Origin: CBDHEY01 sp965262305
GTDB taxonomy: Bacteria > Pseudomonadota > Gammaproteobacteria > Pseudomonadales > Cellvibrionaceae
DNA: 64,000 bases
Assembly (NCBI GenBank): GCA_965262305.1
Contig: CBDHEY010000002.1
Span: 806,001-870,000, forward strand
Direction of reading: 5' to 3'
Positions within the stretch are counted from its first letter, which is position 1; every line of letters starts with the position of its first letter. Below are positions 43,606-53,196 of this stretch, one piece after another. The notes beneath the pieces are model-generated. The model did not search any database. It had not been told where the DNA came from and was given only the letters and a program-made list of their open reading frames with translations. Position numbers and translations under genes: made by a program.

Positions 43606-45342
43606 TTATTTTATATCTTGTAAAGGCGCTTTGGCTGTAGCGACAAAGCATTCGATGGTGTCTCCTTTTTTCATATTTCCAATACTTTTTTGTAGTTTGA
43701 CTTTTTTGGGGGTGAAGTCAAAAAGATCTCTATGATCGGTGTAATGGCGTATTTTATGACTTGCTAATATTTCACCTGGCTCTGCGATTGCTTCAAGTCT
43801 CGCGGCCATGCTTACTGCGACACCTTCTAAATCCGTAATATCGGTGACTTCGTTATGAATTACCGCTACTTCACCAAGTTCAACCCCTATACGAATTTCA
43901 AACCCCGCCGCCGTGAGCACGTCACGAACCATGCAAGCACAGGCTAGACCCATCGAAGCATTTTTGAATGTGATTCTTAAAGAATCGCCTTCCATATTTG
44001 GGTAATTCGCGTGCCACCGGTTTAGTATAGGTTTTACCAACCCTCTAAATAAAGAAAGCTTGTCCGAGAGTTCGTTGCTACCCCAACTCGAAAAGCCCTT
44101 TAGATCCATAAATACTACCGTTAGATTACGAACTTGCTGGTGTTCGTGATCTGCAGCAAGCTCAAGCAAGCGAGGCCAAAACTCTTCTTTGACAATAGCG
44201 ACTTTTTCTTTCAGCTCTAATTGCAGTTTGTTATTTGTACGAAGTGACAGCTGCGCTAATTGTATACGTTCAGCTTCATCTTGAAGACTTGCTTTCAATT
44301 CGGCGGGGTTATGAGAACCTGTTTCTTCAACAACAAATTGCAGTAGTGCTCCACCTGATACATCACTAATTGACTTCAGTCTCAAAATAATTCCCCAATG
44401 AACAGCCTGTAAGTGTTCTATAAAAATTGGTAATGTCGCTAATTCGTTGGTGGTGAGACGATAAGGATAATGAAGTTCGATAGTAATGGCTTCTGCATAA
44501 ATTCGTTCAAATTCGTGCTTTCTATATTTGGTTTTTTCTTCTCCCGACTTGTCCCAAAATGCGTATCGACAAACTATATTCGAAATATTCCATTGTTTTG
44601 TACTTATTTTCCAAAGCTTTGCGCCCGAGATATCTGCTTCCGTGAGGTTAGCGTTGGTCAGATTAGTTTCGCGAAAATCACATTTGGTTAGGTTTGAGGA
44701 TTCAAAATCAATGTTCTCAAGATCCATTTTACTAAAATCAATGCCGCTTAGATTGCTCGATTTGAAAATAGTGGATTTTATCTTCGCATCTTTTAATTTT
44801 GCGCCAGAAAGATCCGCTCCAGTTAACATCGTTTTAGTGAGGTTTGTTGAATTTAAAATTGTTTTCCTTAGGTTAGCGTGTGATAGGTTTAATCTACTAA
44901 GGTCTTGCCCTTCTAGATTACTATTTGCTAACGAAGCACCTTTTAAGTGAAAGCCGCTCAGGTCGTGGTCGCGAAAATCAATAAATTCTAGTTTTGCTCC
45001 TTTTGTAGAAGCCATTAGCAGGTTCGCTTTAACTAATTTACAGCGACTCAAGTCAGAATTGTCTAAACAGGTCGCTATCATTTTAGCGCGAGAAAAATCG
45101 TTGTCGCGTAAATCACTGCCGGAAAAGTTCGCTGAGATGAGGTCTGCATTACGGAAACTACACTTTTTGATGATGGAGTTTTTGATTGAAATCTTTGAAA
45201 GGTCAATATCGTCTAAATTTAAACCAACTAACTCAATGTTATCGAGTTTAATATCTGAGCCGTTTTGGTTTTTGCGCCAACTATTCCAGGCACTAGAACC
45301 TTTTCGTAGTTTTTGTAATATTTCTTCCTGGGGTATCGTCAT
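43606..45342 (-). CDS. Pentapeptide-repeat protein fused to a class III adenylate cyclase
   Basis: A 578-residue soluble protein. Residues about 30-245 are A(D/N)LxX-type pentapeptide repeats (NADLISANFSGSDLRDNDFSRA, SNLTKCDFRETNLTNANLTEADISGA), which form a right-handed beta helix. A linker of about 150 residues follows. Residues about 405-545 are a class III cyclase: metal Asp413 in VFMDLKGF, Asp453 in EGDSLRITF, adenine-specifying Asp504 and the AAR motif at 513-515. The usual transition-state Asn before AAR is Ser511. It probably makes cAMP, with the repeat domain as a scaffold or input. It stands alone between DUF1461 and waaA. Confidence 0.85.
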   Translation of the reverse strand: MTIPQEEILQKLRKGSSAWNSWRKNQNGSDIKLDNIELVGLNLDDIDLSKISIKNSIIKKCSFRNADLISANFSGSDLRDNDFSRAKMIATCLDNSDLSRCKLVKANLLMASTKGAKLEFIDFRDHDLSGFHLKGASLANSNLEGQDLSRLNLSHANLRKTILNSTNLTKTMLTGADLSGAKLKDAKIKSTIFKSSNLSGIDFSKMDLENIDFESSNLTKCDFRETNLTNANLTEADISGAKLWKISTKQWNISNIVCRYAFWDKSGEEKTKYRKHEFERIYAEAITIELHYPYRLTTNELATLPIFIEHLQAVHWGIILRLKSISDVSGGALLQFVVEETGSHNPAELKASLQDEAERIQLAQLSLRTNNKLQLELKEKVAIVKEEFWPRLLELAADHEHQQVRNLTVVFMDLKGFSSWGSNELSDKLSLFRGLVKPILNRWHANYPNMEGDSLRITFKNASMGLACACMVRDVLTAAGFEIRIGVELGEVAVIHNEVTDITDLEGVAVSMAARLEAIAEPGEILASHKIRHYTDHRDLFDFTPKKVKLQKSIGNMKKGDTIECFVATAKAPLQDIK

Positions 45343-45477
45343 TTTCTTAGAATTTATAATATTTCTTTCACTTTTAATATCTTAAGTGGATATTACACCA
45401 TTCTCTATAGTATTTTAGTCTTTCGTTTTGTTCTGATGTTGACTAAGGTTAAATTTTATTAAAACATGTAATTGAAG

Positions 45478-46746
45478 ATGTATTTTTCCTTAGCGGCCTA
45501 TACAATTATTTATTATCTATTTCTACCAATCATAATTTTGAGGTTGGTATGGCGCTCTCGTCTGAATCCTAACTACCGAAAACGCATGTTGGAGCGTTTT
45601 TGCTTCGTGAAACAACCTGTTTCACAAGGTGGTATTCACTTCCACTTGGTTTCTGTTGGTGAAACTTTAGGCGCACTCCCATTGGTTGAGCATTATCTAA
45701 AACATCATCCGGAAATTTCTATTTATATTACTTCTACTACGCCAACTGGGTCTTCTGAGGTTCAAAAGAGACTCGGAGATCGGGTCATCCACCAGTACCT
45801 GCCATTTGATTTACCAGACTGCATGCATCGGTTTTATAAAGTGTATAAGCCAAAAATTACGGTACTCATGGAAACAGAGCTTTGGCCACAGTTAATGCGA
45901 ACAGCTTCATTGCGAAATTGTAGGATTGTTTTAATCAATGCTAGGCTTTCAAAAAAATCAGCGCTGGGCTATAGCAAGGTCGGTCGGTTAACACGATACA
46001 TGTTAAGTAAAGTTGACACCTTGGGCAGTGCCGACGGTGAAAGTGCAATTCGTTTTAAGGTACTTGGCGCTAACAAAGAAAATATTTTTGTAACCGGAAA
46101 TCTAAAGCTCGACTTTGCTCCACAGATGGATTTTGTAGAAAAAGCTAAAGATTTACGTTTAAACCTTGGTGAGAAACGCCCTGTATGGATTGCAGGAAGC
46201 ACCCATGAAGGTGAAGATGAAATTATTATTGAAGCGCATAAGCAATTGAAATTGACTTATCCGGATGCTCTTTTACTCCTAGTGCCGCGACATCCAGAGA
46301 GATGTGATTCTATTGATAAGTTAATTGAGGCGGAAGGTTTACGCTTAGTTAGGCGAAGTCACAATACCGCCGTTGATAGTGGAACTTCTATTTTAGTGTG
46401 CGACACCTTAGGGGAGTTGCAAATGCTCTATGGTGCGGCCGATGCTGCTTTTGTCGGTGGCAGTTTAGTTAATGTAGGTGGACACAATCCGATCGAACCT
46501 ATCGTGATGGATTGTCCTGTCATAACTGGGCCAACCTATTTTAATTTCAAAGTAATTTATGAAAATTTAATTCGGTGTAAGGGTGCCGTTGTCTGTGAAA
46601 ATGCAATTGAAATTGCGATTTGTATTAAGCAGCTCATTGGTTCCGAAGATATGAGAAATCAGCAGATAAAAGCAGCTGCAAATGAAATCAAAAAGCATCA
46701 GGGTGCTTTACAAAAAACAATCGAATTAATTGATAAGTACTTATAG
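45478..46746 (+). CDS. waaA: WaaA, 3-deoxy-D-manno-octulosonic acid (Kdo) transferase
   Basis: About 422 residues from ATG 45478; a TTG at 45472 is in the same frame. The N-terminal membrane anchor (about 4-22) precedes a GT-B glycosyltransferase. Recognisable blocks are HLVSVGETLGALPLVEHY, STTPTGSSEVQKRLGD, VLMETELWPQLMR, ARLSKKSALGYSKV and VGGSLVNVGGHNPIEP. It transfers Kdo from CMP-Kdo to lipid A precursor at the inner membrane, an essential step of LPS assembly. Convergent with the TauE-type transporter gene, with 3 bp between the stops. Confidence 0.94.
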   Translation: MYFSLAAYTIIYYLFLPIIILRLVWRSRLNPNYRKRMLERFCFVKQPVSQGGIHFHLVSVGETLGALPLVEHYLKHHPEISIYITSTTPTGSSEVQKRLGDRVIHQYLPFDLPDCMHRFYKVYKPKITVLMETELWPQLMRTASLRNCRIVLINARLSKKSALGYSKVGRLTRYMLSKVDTLGSADGESAIRFKVLGANKENIFVTGNLKLDFAPQMDFVEKAKDLRLNLGEKRPVWIAGSTHEGEDEIIIEAHKQLKLTYPDALLLLVPRHPERCDSIDKLIEAEGLRLVRRSHNTAVDSGTSILVCDTLGELQMLYGAADAAFVGGSLVNVGGHNPIEPIVMDCPVITGPTYFNFKVIYENLIRCKGAVVCENAIEIAICIKQLIGSEDMRNQQIKAAANEIKKHQGALQKTIELIDKYL

Positions 46747-46749
46747 GTT

Positions 46750-47643
46750 CTAAAGGGTAAATATTCCAGAAAGTAAAATCCAAACTGCAAAAAATAACTT
46801 CAAATTGTATCCGCCAATTTTGTTGGTAATATATCTCGCCACATAGCCTCCAACAAGTGCTGCCATCCCTGCAAAGAGAAGTACTTCAGTGGAAACATTA
46901 TCTGCTTGTATATGATAGCTAATTGCTGTGAGTACAGAGATTGATGATGTAAAGACACCGATTGCAACAGCAAAAAAAGCGGGATATCCAAGAAAAAACA
47001 AGAGTAGTGCTATTGCCTCTCCTACACCTACCGAAATCCAAGTTGTTAGAATACCTCCGGTAAAACAGGTAAACATGATCATCGCTCCTTCAAGAATAGA
47101 AGGTGATCGAATAATACCGACGAATTCTTTCCCTTTCATTTTAGTAAAGATTAATAAAGTTATGCCAAATACAATGGAGAATAGACCAAATAGGGTTTCG
47201 ATGTTTATTTCGGGGCGAGGGAGTATATATTGGCCTACGATGACTCCTAATATTGTAATTGGACCCGTGAGCATTACAATTTTTTTCACCGGCTGAAATT
47301 CTATCTCTTGATTGACTATTTTTTTGTGTAAAAAACGTGTCCAAGAGACTGTGCCCGCCGTCATTCCAAAACACTGAATAGCAATACTTGTGGCTATGCT
47401 TTGCATTGCTGTAAATTCAAATAATGCGAAAAAGGGTATAAAAATGACTCCACCACCTGCACCCGTCGAATTTGCAACCAATGCTCCAGCGAGCCCTAAG
47501 AAAAAAAATAGACCGTAGCCCTCTATCAGTTCAACGGTTCCTGTCGGCCAGGCGAAAATAAAATAAGCAAAAGTCGATAGCAGAAAAAAATAAACAACGC
47601 TTGTGATATTGATACATGATTTGAGGTACATCTGAATAGTCAT
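46750..47643 (-). CDS. TauE/SafE family sulfite/sulfonate-type exporter
   Basis: A 297-residue protein with about eight membrane segments. GLAGALVANSTGAGGGVIFIPFF is the family's first conserved loop, and a second half repeats the fold (GGILTTWISVGVGEAIALLLFFLGYPAFFAVAIGV). Members export or import organosulfur or organic anions; the substrate cannot be told. The start codon abuts the stop of purN, so it is translated from the purM-purN transcript although its function seems unrelated. Confidence 0.88.
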   Translation of the reverse strand: MTIQMYLKSCINITSVVYFFLLSTFAYFIFAWPTGTVELIEGYGLFFFLGLAGALVANSTGAGGGVIFIPFFALFEFTAMQSIATSIAIQCFGMTAGTVSWTRFLHKKIVNQEIEFQPVKKIVMLTGPITILGVIVGQYILPRPEINIETLFGLFSIVFGITLLIFTKMKGKEFVGIIRSPSILEGAMIMFTCFTGGILTTWISVGVGEAIALLLFFLGYPAFFAVAIGVFTSSISVLTAISYHIQADNVSTEVLLFAGMAALVGGYVARYITNKIGGYNLKLFFAVWILLSGIFTL

Positions 47644-48303
47644 TTATTCAAACCGATTAATCACTTTTCCTGTTGTGGGTAATTTTTCGTTATCCAGCCA
47701 ACTTTCATTTCCCTCCATGCGCAACCTAGAAGATGCCAGCCAACTTATGGCGATTGGATAGATATAGTGTTCCTCTTTAAGTACTTTTGCTGCAAGAGTA
47801 CTCTCGTCATCTTCAGAATCGATTGGAACTTGTGCCTGGATAATTGCGGGACCACTATCTAAGTCGGCAGTAACAAAATGAACCGTAACCCCATGTACCT
47901 TATCGCCTGCTTCTAGTGCTCTTCGATGGGTCTGTAAGCCAGGGTACTTTGGTAATAACGAAGGGTGTATATTGAGCATTTTACCTTCATAGTGCTTGGT
48001 GAATTCTGGAGTGAGAATTCTCATAAAGCCAGCAAGCACTAAAATATCAGGGGCTTGAATGTCTATAATGTCGAGTAGTCGAGAATCAAAGGCTTCTCTA
48101 GAGCTATAGTCGGTATGGTCGACTACTATTGTTGAAATTCCGTGGTTTTGCGCACGTTCTAGCCCCTTAACGTTATCTTTGTTTGAAATCACAGCAACAA
48201 TCTTTATAGGTAATTGCCCCGACTCTTGTTGGTCGATAATAGCTTGAAGATTGCTGCCGCTTCCTGATATTAATACAACTACGCGAGCAAGCCCTTTAGA
48301 CAC
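47644..48303 (-). CDS. purN: PurN, phosphoribosylglycinamide formyltransferase
   Basis: A 219-residue enzyme that formylates GAR with 10-formyl-THF in purine synthesis. Key motifs: VVLISGSGSNLQAIID at the N-terminus (phosphate-binding), VLAGFMRILTPEF, the catalytic NIHPSLLPKYPG (Asn and His) and HFVTADLDSGPAIIQ (Asp). Sits 15 bp after purM, the usual gammaproteobacterial order, and is followed directly by the TauE-type gene. Confidence 0.96.
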   Translation of the reverse strand: MSKGLARVVVLISGSGSNLQAIIDQQESGQLPIKIVAVISNKDNVKGLERAQNHGISTIVVDHTDYSSREAFDSRLLDIIDIQAPDILVLAGFMRILTPEFTKHYEGKMLNIHPSLLPKYPGLQTHRRALEAGDKVHGVTVHFVTADLDSGPAIIQAQVPIDSEDDESTLAAKVLKEEHYIYPIAISWLASSRLRMEGNESWLDNEKLPTTGKVINRFE

Positions 48304-48318
48304 TGGTATATTCCTATT

Positions 48319-49392
48319 TTAAAATTGATTCAGGTTTTTGTACTCTACTTTGGGTTCGGCATCCGTGGACTCGATGACATAACCAACTTGAAAACAGGTT
48401 TCACCAAGCTTCTCTAAAAAAGCTTTTGCGTCGTTAACTTTTTCAGGAGGCACACATACAATCATGCCAATACCGCAGTTAAATGTGCGAATCATTTCAT
48501 CTGCAGCGATATTTCCAGAATTTTGTAACCACTTAAACAATTCGGGTCGATTCCAAGCAGCGCAGTCTATGATTGCTTTAGAAAATTTTGGCAATACTCT
48601 GGGAATATTTTCCGTCAGTCCGCCACCCGTAATATGTGCGAGTGCGTTAACTTGGATATTTTTAATTAATTCAAGAATTGGTTTAACGTAGATACGGGTT
48701 GGCTCGAGTAGGAGCTCTCCAACGGACTTGTCCCCAACGAGATTATCGAGATCAGTATCACTTATTTCAAGAACCTTTCGAATAAGAGAATAGCCGTTTG
48801 AGTGAGCCCCGCTGCTTGCAAGACCCAATAACACGTCACCCGGTTTTACGGCAGAACCATCAAGAATTTTGCTTTTTTCAACTATGCCAACGCAAAAACC
48901 CGCTAGGTCGTAATCTTCACCTTCGTACATTCCAGGCATTTCAGCCGTTTCGCCACCAACTAATGAACAATTAGATAGTTTACAACCTTCGCCGATTCCC
49001 TCGACTACTTGGGTTGCTATATCTACCGAAAGTGCGCCGGTTGCATAATAATCCAAAAAGAATAAAGGCTCGGCACCACCGACAATTAAGTCATTTACAC
49101 ACATAGCAACTAAATCAATACCAATTGTATCGTGCTTGCCGATATCCATTGCGAGTTTCAGTTTCGTTCCTACACCATCTGTACCTGAAACTAAGACCGG
49201 TTCTTGATACCCCGTGGGCAGTTCGAACAAAGCACCAAATCCGCCCAATCCAGTTAATACCTCGGGACGTCGAGTGCGATTTGCGACGGATTTTATTCTT
49301 TCGACAAGCTTGTTGCCTGCGTCTATATCTACACCAGAATCTTTGTAGCTAAGGCTTTTCTCCATAGAGCGATTATCAGAGGGTTGACTCAT
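48319..49392 (-). CDS. purM: PurM, phosphoribosylformylglycinamidine cyclo-ligase
   Basis: About 357 residues from the ATG at 49392. The frame opens to a GTG at 49437 that would add 15 atypical residues; an ATG at 49365 is also possible. The N-terminus LSYKDSGVDIDAGNKLVERIK is the standard PurM start. Also present: GFGALFELP, SGTDGVGTKLKLA, GIDLVAMCVNDL, GGETAEMPGMY, GLASSGAHSNGYSLIR and AHITGGGLTENIPRV. It closes the imidazole ring to give AIR. First gene of purM-purN-TauE. Divergent from the DUF2066 gene. Confidence 0.95.
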   Translation of the reverse strand: MSQPSDNRSMEKSLSYKDSGVDIDAGNKLVERIKSVANRTRRPEVLTGLGGFGALFELPTGYQEPVLVSGTDGVGTKLKLAMDIGKHDTIGIDLVAMCVNDLIVGGAEPLFFLDYYATGALSVDIATQVVEGIGEGCKLSNCSLVGGETAEMPGMYEGEDYDLAGFCVGIVEKSKILDGSAVKPGDVLLGLASSGAHSNGYSLIRKVLEISDTDLDNLVGDKSVGELLLEPTRIYVKPILELIKNIQVNALAHITGGGLTENIPRVLPKFSKAIIDCAAWNRPELFKWLQNSGNIAADEMIRTFNCGIGMIVCVPPEKVNDAKAFLEKLGETCFQVGYVIESTDAEPKVEYKNLNQF

Positions 49393-49677
49393 TTCTATAA
49401 CCAATAATTTAGACAGAGTAGGGTGCTTTTTGCACACAGATTAATTGAAGGGGGCGAATTCTACCAGTTTAAGAATCAATTGGTTAGTATTTGAATAAAT
49501 ACATGGTAATTAACGTATTAGCTTGGTTAGAATAATACTGTTTTGGGTTTCGATCTATGGTGATCTGACCTGTTGACTTTGATTCAAATTTTGCTTTATA
49601 ACGCTTTGAATCAATTAGAGTTTTTGTCAGTTTGTAAATCGCAAACTGCGGTTTAGATTTTGGGTTAGTTTATTTTT

Positions 49678-50781
49678 ATGATGCGTTTTGTTGGATGCTT
49701 GGCTTTATTGTGTTTTTGGGTTTCACCCGTTTTGTCCCAAGAGATGTCAGATTATTATTCGGCCATGATTCCTGTAACATCGCAGAGCGCCACGGAGCGA
49801 AAGAGAGCAGCCTCTATCGGTCTTAAAGAAGTGTTAATCCGGGTGTCTGGTTCACAAAACGTATTACTCAACGAAAGGCTTTTTGGGGCAATTGAATCTG
49901 CTATAGGTTATGTGGATCAATTTCAGTATCAAGAGATTGAAGTTGATGAACAAAGTACTCTGGTCGACTTTAATCAAGAAATTATCCTTCAGTTTTCGCC
50001 AACAGTGATCGAAAAACTGTTGAGAGATGCCCAACAGCGTTTCTGGCCCATCAATCGCCCTAAAACACTCGTATGGTTGGTCGAAGATAATATCGATTAC
50101 GGTCGACAGCTGCTTAATCAAGACAATGCGCCAGAAATGGTGGATTTACTGAAAAGCATTGGTTGGGAGCGTGGCTTGTCGCTCTCATTTCCATTCTTAG
50201 ATTTAGACGACAATATTGCTTTACCTGCTGAGCGCGCGTGGCGTTTTGACGAACAAGCAATTATAGAAGCTTCTAAAAGATATGATGCTGATGTAATTCT
50301 TATCGGTCGGTATTTAACAACTTCGAGAGGTGAAATTCGATCGACATGGCAATATTGGCACGGTCAAGAAAATAGAATTTACGATTATGATTCCCTGTTA
50401 GAACAAGAAGAACAAAAAGTGTTATTTGCACGACAAGTACTCTATCCATTGGCGGATTTCCTCGCAGAAAAATATTCAATTTTACCCAGATCTACTGCGG
50501 AAATTGGTGTTGTAATGCTGCTAGACGGTATTGATTCCTTTGCGGATTATAGGCAATCGTTAGATTATCTAGATGGGCTTGCCGCAGTTGAATCTGTGAA
50601 AGTTACATCAATAAAAATGGGGAGTATGTTGCTAGTTTTAAATACTGATACTGCACTCACTCGTATACAGAACACGCTCGAACTGCATAAGAAACTTCAA
50701 GATCAAAATCTTGGCCAAACTGGATGGAATGTTGACCCACTTGGTTCTTTTGAGAACCCGCTAAGATACCGCTGGATGTGA
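49678..50781 (+). CDS. Exported DUF2066 protein
   Basis: A 367-residue protein with signal peptide (about 1-20, LSQ/EMSDYYSA). The DUF2066 pattern is clear: ATERKRAASIGLKEVLIRVSGSQNVL, FSPTVIEKLLRDAQQRFWPINRPKTLVWLVED, and a second half with RYDADVILIGRYLTTSRGEIRSTWQYW. Function is unknown; in many Gammaproteobacteria this gene lies between purM and hda, exactly as here. ATG at 49678 is the first codon. Continues to hda 113 bp downstream. Confidence 0.9.
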   Translation: MMRFVGCLALLCFWVSPVLSQEMSDYYSAMIPVTSQSATERKRAASIGLKEVLIRVSGSQNVLLNERLFGAIESAIGYVDQFQYQEIEVDEQSTLVDFNQEIILQFSPTVIEKLLRDAQQRFWPINRPKTLVWLVEDNIDYGRQLLNQDNAPEMVDLLKSIGWERGLSLSFPFLDLDDNIALPAERAWRFDEQAIIEASKRYDADVILIGRYLTTSRGEIRSTWQYWHGQENRIYDYDSLLEQEEQKVLFARQVLYPLADFLAEKYSILPRSTAEIGVVMLLDGIDSFADYRQSLDYLDGLAAVESVKVTSIKMGSMLLVLNTDTALTRIQNTLELHKKLQDQNLGQTGWNVDPLGSFENPLRYRWM

Positions 50782-50894
50782 TTATTGTCAGATCTGTTTC
50801 TCATCTTGACGAACAAAATTATATATATTCATCACCTTTTAATATTAATCCGTAAAAGTAGAATGAAATCTGATCGCCTTTGTTTACGGAGGGA

Positions 50895-51633
50895 ATGAGC
50901 GACAGCTATTCAAAAATAATGATTAAAGAATACCCTATACAACTCAGCCTTGGTGTGTCTTTAAAAGACGACGCTACCTTTAGTAACTTCTATACCAATA
51001 GTGAAGTCAACCATCAAGTGATCGATGCGTTATTGGGATTGGTTGAAGACGTCTCCACAGAATAATCATTTTATTTGGGGATCTCCTGGTGCTGGCTTGA
51101 CTCATTTATTGCAAGCACTTTGCCATAAGGCTAATCAAAATAATTTGAGTGTCCAATATCTACCAATTAATGACATCATTGGCTTCGATCCATCTGATAT
51201 TTGTGAAGGGTTGGATGGAGTCGATATTGTTTGCGTCGACGGTCTAGACCTTATATGTGGTTACCGAAATTGGGAGCGCGCATTGTTTAACTTATTTAAT
51301 AATGTTAAAGACGCTGGACATGTAATGGTTTTTGCTTCTCATACAAGCCCTCAAACGTTACCTGTTTTACTTCCTGATTTAAAGTCTCGTCTTTTGGGCT
51401 GCACGATCTATCATGTGGAAGGACTAAAGGACGAAGAAAAACAACAGGCGTTAAGAATGAGAGCATCTTCACGAGGCATGGAGATGTCGGAAGATGTCGC
51501 GAAATTCATATTAAGCCGAGCCTCCCGAGATACGAATGAGTTATTCTTTTTGCTTAATCGATTAGATGAAGCTTCACTTCGTGAAAAAAGACGGCTTACT
51601 ATTCCGTTTGTAAAGTCGGTTCTTGGGTTTTAA
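50895..51633 (+). pseudogene. hda: hda, DnaA-inactivating AAA protein, interrupted by a frameshift
   Basis: Two overlapping frames together make a complete Hda. The first (from ATG 50895, or TTG 50880) holds PIQLSLGVSLKDDATFSNFY and LLGLVEDVS, the standard N-terminus, but meets TAA at 51063. The second, shifted by one base, resumes at about 51053 with PQNNHFIWGSPGAGLTHLLQALCH (Walker A region) and runs to 51633. It keeps VDGLDLI and the C-terminal AAA helices. Removing one base near 51045-51058 would restore one chain. Hda with the clamp stimulates ATP hydrolysis by DnaA to limit initiation. Both halves being intact suggests sequencing error, a fresh mutation or recoding. Confidence 0.85.
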
Positions 51634-51661
51634 GTTCTAAGAAATTTAAAAAGAGTATTTT

Positions 51662-52390
51662 ATGAACAGTAAAGATGGCAATCTCTATGTCATGGTGGGT
51701 GCAATTTTTGTTGCGCTCGGAATAGCAATCTCGGGGTATTTCATAAGTGAGACACTGTATAAATCTAAAATTGCTCTGAATACAGCTGAAGTTAAGGGCT
51801 TGGCAGAGCGACGAGTTGAATCTGATACTGCGTACTGGTCAATTCAATATACTGTCACTGGTTCGGATAAAGCCGAAATTCCTACTCTTTATTCTTCTTC
51901 TGAAAAAGATCAAATTAAAATTATTGAGTTACTACAAGACAGTGGCTTTACCGAAAAAGAGATTAAACCTGGTATTCTTGATTACAGGAAACAAGAATAC
52001 CGTGATGAAAACCAGAATCTGGTTGAGGAAAAGCATTTTTTGGTCGGAAGAATTGAAGTGGAAACATCTAAAGTTCACGTTGTTTCAAAAGTCAGAGCTA
52101 AATTAAATAAGCTGATATCAGAAGGACTTGATATTACCAACAATGCACCTTCTTATTACTTTACTAAATTAAATCAAATTAAACCGGATATGCTTAAGGA
52201 GGCGACCAAGAATGCGCGTTTGGCTGCGAATGAGTTTGCTGAAAACGCGGGTGTAAAAGTGGGAGGTATTCGAAGTGCTCGCCAAGGCGGTTTTATTATC
52301 AGAGATGTCGGTACAAACTATGGTGATACAAAGAAAATTGAAAAAGAAGTTCGAGTAGTGACTAATGTCACCTTCTTTTTGATCGAGTAG
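51662..52390 (+). CDS. SIMPL-domain membrane-anchored protein
   Basis: A 242-residue protein with one N-terminal membrane helix (about 9-27) and an exported SIMPL (DUF541) domain. The domain starts TAEVKGLAERRVESDTAYWSIQYTVTG and ends with ARLAANEFAENAGVKVGGIRSARQGGFIIRD and VRVVTNVTFFL, typical of the family. SIMPL proteins form periplasmic or surface oligomers; a role in stress or signalling is reported for some, but none can be assigned here. Starts 28 bp after hda on the same strand. Confidence 0.85.
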   Translation: MNSKDGNLYVMVGAIFVALGIAISGYFISETLYKSKIALNTAEVKGLAERRVESDTAYWSIQYTVTGSDKAEIPTLYSSSEKDQIKIIELLQDSGFTEKEIKPGILDYRKQEYRDENQNLVEEKHFLVGRIEVETSKVHVVSKVRAKLNKLISEGLDITNNAPSYYFTKLNQIKPDMLKEATKNARLAANEFAENAGVKVGGIRSARQGGFIIRDVGTNYGDTKKIEKEVRVVTNVTFFLIE

Positions 52391-52469
52391 TTATTGGAAT
52401 CTAATTCGACGATTCTTTATCGAAAATCATTAAAACTCGTCTATCTAGGTTGTTTAGCAGATTTAATAT

Positions 52470-53195
52470 ATGCCATATACTCTCTCGCACGCGATAGTGT
52501 CTCTTCCAATTTCAAAATTATTTAAGGGAAAAATTCCAGTCGCTTCTATATTTGTTGGAAGTATGTCACCCGACTTTCCTTATCAAGTTGCACTTGCTCC
52601 CGTTGGAGCACCCGGACATTCTTTTAGTGGCGTATTTATCTATTGTCTGCTGCCTTCGTTAATCATTTTAGGATTATGGTATCGATGGTTAGAAAAGCCG
52701 ACTATGCATTTTTTGTGTTTACCTTTTCGAAAAAGAGTCTTCAATAGGTGGTCTTATGTCTTTATTGTGTTGGGTGTATTGATTGGAGCATTTGTCCATG
52801 TTTTATGGGATGCGACGAGTCATCCGAATGGATTCTTTGTTGAAAATAGCGAGATCTTGAAACTAGATGTTTTGTCGCTACCATTGTTTAAGTGGAATCA
52901 ATACATAAGTGGGGTAATGGGCTTAGCTCTCTTGGTGTTGTGGTATGCCTCTCTTAGGTTAAATAAAAAATCAGAACCATACCGAGGCCATCTTGCGTTG
53001 GGCTTTAGCTTATATGCTATCTCTATTTTAATTTTCGTTATTGCTGCGAATCTTATTCATGATTCGCGTGATCTTCATCAATTTGCTGTTCACTCTGCAG
53101 TGGGAGTGCTATCTGGTGCCGCAGTCGGCACCTGCATCTATTCATTAATTGTTAATTTGAGACAACAAAGTATTCGAGATACAGATGCGCTTTAA
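52470..53195 (+). CDS. DUF4184 family membrane protein
   Basis: A 241-residue inner-membrane protein, with about six hydrophobic segments. MPYTLSHAIVSLPISKLFKGKIPVASIFVGSMSPDFPYQ is the DUF4184 N-terminus, with a conserved His and Asp like those of membrane-bound metal-dependent hydrolases. HVLWDATSHPNGFFV is a second conserved block. Function is unknown. Its stop is one base from the convergent sppA stop. Confidence 0.86.
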   Translation: MPYTLSHAIVSLPISKLFKGKIPVASIFVGSMSPDFPYQVALAPVGAPGHSFSGVFIYCLLPSLIILGLWYRWLEKPTMHFLCLPFRKRVFNRWSYVFIVLGVLIGAFVHVLWDATSHPNGFFVENSEILKLDVLSLPLFKWNQYISGVMGLALLVLWYASLRLNKKSEPYRGHLALGFSLYAISILIFVIAANLIHDSRDLHQFAVHSAVGVLSGAAVGTCIYSLIVNLRQQSIRDTDAL

Positions 53196-53196
53196 A

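Noticed and set aside
44528..44950. 140-codon forward frame over the pentapeptide-repeat gene
   Set aside because: Repeat periodicity keeps the antisense frame open; no independent coding evidence.
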